Shown piece by piece: positions 37,696 through 42,919 of a stretch of DNA of 42,919 bases (position 1 is the stretch's first letter; the number at the start of each line of letters is the position of its first letter). Source of the DNA: Mannheimia haemolytica (lineage in GTDB: Bacteria; Pseudomonadota; Gammaproteobacteria; Enterobacterales; Pasteurellaceae); contig NZ_SMAC01000010.1 of the NCBI RefSeq assembly GCF_004342115.1, forward strand, positions 46,618-89,536. The letters run 5' to 3'. A program made the translations under genes and the position numbers. The notes under the pieces are model-generated. The model ran no database searches, was not told the origin of the DNA, and worked only from the letters and a program-made list of their open reading frames with translations.

Positions 37696-39147
37696 ATGAG
37701 TACATTAACCTATTTACAAAAAATTGGGCGTGCATTAATGGTGCCGGTTGCTGCATTACCAGCAGCAGCATTATTGATGGGTATAGGCTATTGGATTGAT
37801 CCGGACGGCTGGGGAACAAATAGCCAATTAGCGGCATTGCTGATTAAATCTGGGGCGGCAATTATTGATAATATGTCTATTCTATTTGCCGTGGGTGTGG
37901 CATTTGGTATGTCAAAAGAAAAAGATGGGGCAGCAGCATTATCCGGTTTAGTCGGGTATTTAGTAATTACCACTTTGTTGTCTCCGGGGACCGTTGCTCA
38001 GCTAAAAGGGATCGCAGTTGATCCAGTGCCTGCAGCATTCGGTAAAATCAACAACCAATTTATCGGGATCTTAGTAGGGGTTATTTCAGCCGAAATTTAT
38101 AACCGTTTCTACCAAGTAGAGTTACCGAAAGCATTGTCTTTCTTTAGCGGTAAACGATTGGTGCCGATTGTGGTGTCAGTGGTAATGATTGTGGTGTCAT
38201 TTATCTTGCTTTATGTCTGGCCGGTTATTTTTGGTGCTTTAGTCTCTTTTGGGGAATCTATCAAAGATATGGGGGCGTTAGGGGCAGGTATTTATGCTTT
38301 CTTTAATCGTTTATTAATTCCGGTTGGATTACACCACGCATTAAACTCGGTTTTCTGGTTTGATGTTGCAGGCATTAATGATATTCCAAACTTCTTAGGT
38401 GGGGCAAAATCATTGGCTGAGGGCAAAGCAGTGATAGGAGTAACAGGTATGTATCAAGCTGGTTTCTTCCCGGTGATGATGTTTGGCTTACCTGCGGCAG
38501 CATTAGCTATTTACCACAGTGCGAAACCGGCTAAGAAAATGCAAGTAGCCTCTATTATGTTTGCTGCTGCTTTAGCTTCGTTCTTCACCGGCATTACGGA
38601 ACCGCTTGAATTTGCCTTTATGTTTGTTGCACCTGTGCTTTATGTGGTTCACGCATTATTAACCGGATTATCTGTTTATATTGCAGCCTCAATGGAATGG
38701 ATTGCCGGTTTCGGTTTTAGTGCAGGGTTGGTCGATTTAGTGTTATCGACACGAAATCCGCTGGCAGTGCAGTGGTATATGTTATTGGCCCAAGGTATCG
38801 TATTCGCAGTAATTTACTATGTATTATTCCGAGTAGTGATCCAAGCCTTTAATTTAAAAACGCCGGGGCGTGAGGAAGATAGCGAAGTACAAACAGTGAA
38901 TACTGTTTCTCGTAGCGAACAAGCTGCCAAATTTGTTGAAGCATTAGGTGGTAAAGAGAATATTACCAGCATTGATGCTTGTATTACCCGCTTACGCCTA
39001 ACCTTAAATGATACGGCGAAAGCAGACGAAACCAAATTGAAAGCGTTAGGGTCAAAAGGTAATATCAAATTAGGCGAGAATGGCTACCAAGTGATTTTGG
39101 GACCGGAAGCAGAATTTGTGGCAGATGCAATGAAAAAGCTGAATTAA
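37696..39147 (+). CDS. PTS sugar transporter EIICB, glucose / N-acetylglucosamine family
   Basis: A 483-residue membrane permease. The EIIC domain (about 1-385) has around ten hydrophobic segments and the family motifs GRALMVPVAALPAAALL, GLHHALNSVFWF and GITEPLEFAFMFVAPVLYVVHALLTG. A linker NLKTPGREED leads to an EIIB domain whose phosphorylated Cys429 is in SIDACITRLRLTL. No EIIA is fused, so the general EIIA-Glc (Crr) would be needed. Sequence style (YVWP, NLKTPGRED-like linker) recalls NagE, while the architecture is that of PtsG. GlcNAc, glucose or glucosamine are possible substrates. The ATG at 37696 follows GGAGG by 5 nt; a TTG four codons earlier overlaps that SD and is rejected. Confidence 0.88.
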   Translation: MSTLTYLQKIGRALMVPVAALPAAALLMGIGYWIDPDGWGTNSQLAALLIKSGAAIIDNMSILFAVGVAFGMSKEKDGAAALSGLVGYLVITTLLSPGTVAQLKGIAVDPVPAAFGKINNQFIGILVGVISAEIYNRFYQVELPKALSFFSGKRLVPIVVSVVMIVVSFILLYVWPVIFGALVSFGESIKDMGALGAGIYAFFNRLLIPVGLHHALNSVFWFDVAGINDIPNFLGGAKSLAEGKAVIGVTGMYQAGFFPVMMFGLPAAALAIYHSAKPAKKMQVASIMFAAALASFFTGITEPLEFAFMFVAPVLYVVHALLTGLSVYIAASMEWIAGFGFSAGLVDLVLSTRNPLAVQWYMLLAQGIVFAVIYYVLFRVVIQAFNLKTPGREEDSEVQTVNTVSRSEQAAKFVEALGGKENITSIDACITRLRLTLNDTAKADETKLKALGSKGNIKLGENGYQVILGPEAEFVADAMKKLN

Positions 39148-39161
39148 TCTCTGCTTAATCA

Positions 39162-39210
39162 CAAGCGGTCTGATTTGCATATTTTTTTGCAAATCAGACC
39201 GCTTGGCTTT
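39162..39210. terminator. Perfect 18-bp USS hairpin terminator between PTS permease and tmaR
   Basis: CAAGCGGTCTGATTTGCA (39162-39179) and TGCAAATCAGACCGCTTG (39188-39205) are exact complements with an 8-nt loop, followed by GCTTTTTATG. Each arm contains a USS core. It lies between convergent genes and should terminate both. Confidence 0.9.
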
Positions 39211-39540
39211 TTATGCTTTTTTATTGGTTGGTGCTTGTTTGTGAGAGGCCATTTTTTGGCGGATTTCACGGCGTTGTTTGGAAAGTTCCGCATTACGGAT
39301 CATATAATCATCTACTCGATTTTCATAGTCATCACGCATATTGGAAATAATCGCTCGAACTTCCTCGATAGACATTTCGTCGGTAATATATTGCGTTAGG
39401 TTATCTAATAAAAGTACACGCTTCTGATTATCTCGAATTTTGCGATCATTATCCGCCGTTTCACGGTGCAGTTTGTTTTTTAGACGATAAAGATGCACAT
39501 ATTCCAGCATATCGTGGAATGATTTATTCACTTCAGACAT
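39211..39540 (-). CDS. tmaR: PTS polar-localisation regulator TmaR (YeeX, DUF496)
   Basis: A 109-residue, highly charged, helical protein of exactly the length of E. coli TmaR/YeeX. The hallmark block [15 protein letters not shown] (about 34-48) and the later [25 protein letters not shown] (about 72-96) match that family closely. E. coli TmaR forms polar clusters that recruit and restrain PTS enzyme I; whether it does so here is inferred. It is convergent with a PTS permease, which fits a link to sugar uptake. It has its own promoter at 39584-39612. Confidence 0.92.
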   Translation of the reverse strand: MSEVNKSFHDMLEYVHLYRLKNKLHRETADNDRKIRDNQKRVLLLDNLTQYITDEMSIEEVRAIISNMRDDYENRVDDYMIRNAELSKQRREIRQKMASHKQAPTNKKA

Positions 39541-39583
39541 ATCAATCTCCCTTGATGTAGTGTTGAATTAAGTAAGCTCGTAA

Positions 39584-39612
39584 ATCCTATTCTTTTTCCG
39601 TCAATTCGTCAA
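39584..39612 (-). promoter_or_regulatory. Promoter of tmaR
   Basis: TTGACG (minus strand, 39612-39607) and TAGGAT (39589-39584) are 17 bp apart. Just upstream on the same strand is AAATGTGAT, a perfect half of a CRP site without a matching second half. Confidence 0.55.
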
Positions 39613-39735
39613 AAAAATTTATCACATTTTATGATTTAAATTAATTCTCGCGAATAACGCTAAATTTGTAGTGATATCTAGGGCTCAAAAATGGTAATAT
39701 CTTACTTATTTCAGTTATTGGTACAGGGTTTCATT

Positions 39736-41238
39736 ATGTCATCAAATATTGCTCCTAGAGAGTTTGCAGCTATTGATTTAGGCTCGAACAGCTTTCATAT
39801 GATTGTAGCCCGTATCGTAAATGGTTCCATTCAAGTGCTTTCCCGTTTGAAACGGCGTGTACGGCTGGCAGATGGGCTTGATGAAAACTTAGTATTAAGC
39901 CAAGATGCGATTGATAGAGGCATTGCTTGTTTAGCTTTATTTGCAAAACGTTTAGAAGGGTTCTCTGCAGAGAATGTGAAGGTGGTTGGCACTTATACCT
40001 TACGTAGAGCAATCAATAACCAAGCTTTTCTGGAGCAAGCGAAAGCAGTATTTCCTTACCCGATTTCCATTATTTCCGGACAACAAGAGGCGAGGCTGAT
40101 TTATTCGGGCGTTAGCCATACCCAACCCGAAACTGGCAGAAAATTAGTGGTAGATATTGGCGGTGGTTCAACGGAAATGACTATTGGTGATGACTTTACC
40201 CCGATTCGAGCGGAAAGTCGTCATATGGGTTGTGTGAGTTTTGCAAAACGCTTTTTCCCGCAGGGGGAATTAACGATTGAGCGTTTTGATAGTGCCTATC
40301 AGCTTGCAATGGAAAAAATCGAAGATTTAATGTGGGAGTACAAAGAGTTAGGTTGGGACTATGCTTTAGGTTCTTCCGGTACGATTAAAACCGTCCATCA
40401 AGTGCTGATTGCCAATGGCTATCGTGATGGCTTAATTACAGAAAGCCGCCTACAGAAAATTATTGATATTTGCCTAGAGTTTAAATCGTTAAATGAGATT
40501 AAGCTACGAGGCTTACTTGATGAACGAGCAGATGTGCTAGTTCCGGGCTTAGCTATTCTTTTAGCACTTTTTCACACTTTTAGAATTGATGTATTACGTT
40601 ATTCCAACGGGGCTTTAAGAGAAGGGGTAATGTATGGTTTGGAGAAAAGTTTCCAAGTTGGGGATATTCGCCAACGGACTGCAGAAGCGTTAGCTGAGCA
40701 ATTTGCTTTAGATAAACAGCAAGCAAAAAGGGTGGAGCATACGGCGTTGATTTTATTTGACCAAATCAAAACTTGGAAGAACCGCCGCCAAGTGCAAGAT
40801 CTGCGTTCAATGCTGAAATGGGCAAGTTTATTACACGAGATTGGTATTGTTGTAAACCACAATAATGTGCATCGTCATTCTGCTTATTTGATTGCAAACC
40901 GAGATTTACCGGGATTTGATTTTGAACAGCAAACCCTTCTATCGGTATTAATGCGATACCACCTTAAAGGATTCAAACGCTCGGATATTCGTAGTATCAA
41001 CCGTTACCAATGTAGAGATGTATTAACGTTGGTACGGGTTTTCCGGCTAGCGGTGCTATTAAACCGTTCTCGCCAAGCGACTGTAGTGCCGAAACAGTTG
41101 AATTTGGTGATTGAAAATAATGCTTGGCAACTTACCTTTGAACAGGGCTTCTTAGCGAATAATCCACTGATTTCAATAGATTTAGAAGAAGAGCAAAAAA
41201 TATTGGCGAGTACAAATCTTCAGTTTGCGGTCTCTTAA
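39736..41238 (+). CDS. ppx: Exopolyphosphatase
   Basis: A 500-residue Ppx/GppA-family enzyme releasing Pi from long-chain polyphosphate. The sugar-kinase/HSP70-like fold is marked by AAIDLGSNSFHMIVARI (about 10-26), the ISGQQEARLIYSG loop (about 113-125) with the catalytic Glu, and VVDIGGGSTEMTIG. A C-terminal HD-like helical region follows (LLHEIGIVVNHNNVHRHSAYLI). It resembles Ppx (513 aa in E. coli) more than GppA by the HRHSAYLI and GALREGVMYG segments. The ATG at 39736 gives the family N-terminus; an in-frame ATG 15 codons earlier adds a hydrophobic stretch. It is divergent from tmaR, and ppk is not adjacent. Confidence 0.92.
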   Translation: MSSNIAPREFAAIDLGSNSFHMIVARIVNGSIQVLSRLKRRVRLADGLDENLVLSQDAIDRGIACLALFAKRLEGFSAENVKVVGTYTLRRAINNQAFLEQAKAVFPYPISIISGQQEARLIYSGVSHTQPETGRKLVVDIGGGSTEMTIGDDFTPIRAESRHMGCVSFAKRFFPQGELTIERFDSAYQLAMEKIEDLMWEYKELGWDYALGSSGTIKTVHQVLIANGYRDGLITESRLQKIIDICLEFKSLNEIKLRGLLDERADVLVPGLAILLALFHTFRIDVLRYSNGALREGVMYGLEKSFQVGDIRQRTAEALAEQFALDKQQAKRVEHTALILFDQIKTWKNRRQVQDLRSMLKWASLLHEIGIVVNHNNVHRHSAYLIANRDLPGFDFEQQTLLSVLMRYHLKGFKRSDIRSINRYQCRDVLTLVRVFRLAVLLNRSRQATVVPKQLNLVIENNAWQLTFEQGFLANNPLISIDLEEEQKILASTNLQFAVS

Positions 41239-41248
41239 CATTTAAATG

Positions 41249-41272
41249 AAGGAAGCGAAGGCTTCCTTTTTC
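41249..41272 (+). terminator. Rho-independent terminator after ppx
   Basis: AAGGAAGC (41249-41256) and GCTTCCTT (41261-41268) form an 8-bp stem with a GAAG loop, followed by T residues. Confidence 0.85.
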
Positions 41273-41295
41273 GTTTATTGCATTCCCTTTTGCGA

Positions 41296-41331
41296 ACAAG
41301 CGGTCAAATTTAGCTAATTTTTTGCAAAAAG
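41296..41331 (+). other. Extended uptake signal sequence
   Basis: A perfect core ACAAGCGGTC (41296-41305) followed by AAATTT and, after a short spacer, ATTTTTTGCAAA: the clearest example in the window of the long-form USS of this Pasteurellaceae branch. Confidence 0.85.
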
Positions 41332-41340
41332 TATTTTTTA

Positions 41341-41391
41341 AAATTTGATCACCTTCTCATTTTTGATGTTTGCTTATTGAGATTATATATT
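41341..41391 (+). promoter_or_regulatory. CRP-like site and promoter upstream of yhcH
   Basis: The 22 bases 41341-41362 (AAATTTGATC ... TCTCATTT) match the CRP consensus at 16 positions, including 8 of the 10 core bases. TTGATG (41363-41368) and TATATT (41386-41391), 17 bp apart, form a good sigma-70 promoter immediately downstream. Transcription would start near 41398 with an 87-nt leader. Confidence 0.6.
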
Positions 41392-41475
41392 TTACGAATT
41401 ATCCTACTTCTATTGGAGTGTATCTTAATAAATTTTAGTAGTATGGAGCAGATTATTAGAATTAGTTATTTTTAG

Positions 41476-41949
<474 letters not shown>

Positions 41950-41958
41950 GAGGCTACT

Positions 41959-42825
41959 ATGTCTAGTCGGGGAAAAATTCTTAATACAATTAGCTCGCTA
42001 CAACATAGTTTAACCAAAACAGAGAAGAAAATAGCTGCTGCTATTTTATCTCAGCCGGAATTACTTAGCCAATGTTCATTATCTGAAGTGGCCAAACAAT
42101 TAGATGTTGGTGAAGCAACTTTTATTCGTTTTTGTCGTACATTAGGTTTTAAAGGTTATACCGACTTTAAATTAGAGCTTGCAATAGAGTTGGCTACAAA
42201 TCAAGATAATAGAGTATTGCTTGATACGGATGTTTCAGAATCGGATACATCGAAAGATATTGCTGAGAAGCTCAAAGTGAGTTTAGATAACGTTATTGAA
42301 GAGACTATTAATTTGCTTGACTTTAACGTGTTGGAAAAAGTTGTTGAAGAATTACGTAAGGCAAAACGGATCTTTTTATTTGGAGTGGGTTCTTCTGGGT
42401 TAACCGCAGAAGATGCAAAACATAAATTAATGCGTATTGGGCTACAAACCGATGCAGTCACAAATAATCATTTTATGTATATGCAGGCGGCATTGGTGAA
42501 AGAGGGGGATTTAGTTATAGGGATTAGTCATTCAGGCTATTCTGAAGAAATTGTGAAATCACTACGTTTTTCTCGTGCAAATAAAGCGACAACGGTTGCG
42601 ATTACACACAATTTACGTTCCCCCGTCACGGAAGAGGCTAATTATGTGTTAATTAATGGTAATCGACAGGGGCATATGCAAGGAGATTCTATCGGTACTA
42701 AAATGTCACAACTTTTCGTTCTTGATTTAATTTATACCTTACTAGTTAAAGCCGAACCCGAAAATGCGTTGAAACAGAAACAAAAAACACTGAATGTGAT
42801 TTTGGAACAACGTGTTAAAGGCTAA
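41959..42825 (+). CDS. RpiR-family transcriptional regulator with SIS domain (SiaR/NanR-like)
   Basis: A 288-residue regulator. An N-terminal HTH-6 domain (about 1-77) contains LSEVAKQLDVGEATFIRFCRTLGFKGYTDFKLELA. A linker leads to a C-terminal SIS sugar-phosphate-binding domain (about 125-265) with FLFGVGSSGLTAEDAKHKLMRIG and GISHSGYSEEIVKSL. The length and the association with yhcH suggest the sialic-acid regulator type (H. influenzae SiaR/NanR), which senses glucosamine-6-phosphate; MurR- or RpiR-type ligands are alternatives. GGAGG lies just before the ATG. It is the last gene in the window. Confidence 0.85.
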   Translation: MSSRGKILNTISSLQHSLTKTEKKIAAAILSQPELLSQCSLSEVAKQLDVGEATFIRFCRTLGFKGYTDFKLELAIELATNQDNRVLLDTDVSESDTSKDIAEKLKVSLDNVIEETINLLDFNVLEKVVEELRKAKRIFLFGVGSSGLTAEDAKHKLMRIGLQTDAVTNNHFMYMQAALVKEGDLVIGISHSGYSEEIVKSLRFSRANKATTVAITHNLRSPVTEEANYVLINGNRQGHMQGDSIGTKMSQLFVLDLIYTLLVKAEPENALKQKQKTLNVILEQRVKG

Positions 42826-42919
42826 GCTGTAGAAGATCAGACTTGATCTGACAATTCACTCTAAAAAGTGAGAGTTTCCCGTTTAGAATATGAGTGTCAA
42901 AAATCAATCTAAACAAAAA
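42826..42919. other. Window end, no gene seen
   Basis: Short inverted repeats AGATCA/TGATCT (about 42834-42849) and TCACT/AGTGA (about 42857-42872) follow the regulator gene. Neither is a clear terminator. The following gene lies outside the window. Confidence 0.4.

Overview
The window is a compact housekeeping segment of a gamma-proteobacterial chromosome, almost certainly a member of the Pasteurellaceae. The main evidence is the DNA uptake signal sequence (USS) of the Actinobacillus pleuropneumoniae / Mannheimia type: the core ACAAGCGGTC or its complement occurs at least ten times as an exact 10-mer, usually between genes, together with several 9/10 variants. Protein similarity to Haemophilus and E. 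coli families, an AT-leaning base composition and the gene order agree. A genus such as Mannheimia, Actinobacillus or Bibersteinia fits; I cannot name the species. I see no insertion sequence, prophage, CRISPR array or integrase.

Layout. 1-712: an NfsB-like nitroreductase on the minus strand. 941-11821, plus strand: pheS-pheT-ihfA, an NlpC/P60 lipoprotein, degS, cmk, rpsA, ihfB, lapA, lapB, pyrF and yciH. Both subunits of IHF lie within 5 kb of each other. 11924-14086: the lytic transglycosylase slt. 14135-21456: initiator tRNA-fMet followed by rimP-nusA-infB-rbfA-truB-mltB, the translation and transcription factor operon. The tRNA and rimP are separated by three hairpins with T-tracts. A pair of inverted REP-like palindromes sits between infB and rbfA.

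21494-27262, minus strand: tadA, deaD, nlpI and pnp. pnp has a long imperfect RNA stem in its leader, resembling the RNase III/PNPase autoregulatory hairpin of E. coli. In E. coli rpsO-pnp-nlpI-deaD follow truB on the same strand; here the block points the other way and rpsO is not next to it. 27524-33282, minus strand: phosphate uptake and sensing, pstS-pstC-pstA-pstB-phoB-phoR, with a clear Pho box before pstS, a USS-based hairpin after pstS, and no phoU. 33464-35710: parC. 35781-37133, minus strand: lysC preceded by a well-conserved lysine riboswitch.

37696-42825: sugar metabolism. A PTS EIICB permease with a CRP-like site, convergent with tmaR (yeeX, whose E. coli homologue controls the polar placement of PTS enzyme I), then ppx, then yhcH (nanQ-like) and an RpiR/SiaR-type regulator behind a second CRP-like site. 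The last two genes probably start or flank an amino-sugar or sialic-acid locus that continues beyond the window.

The most interesting signals are not novel protein genes but RNA and DNA regulatory structures: the pnp leader stem, the lysine riboswitch, the multi-hairpin tRNA-fMet/rimP spacer, the USS inverted pairs that seem to serve as terminators, the REP-like pair, and small ORFs overlapping the starts of pheS and rimP. I did not find a convincing previously undescribed protein system.
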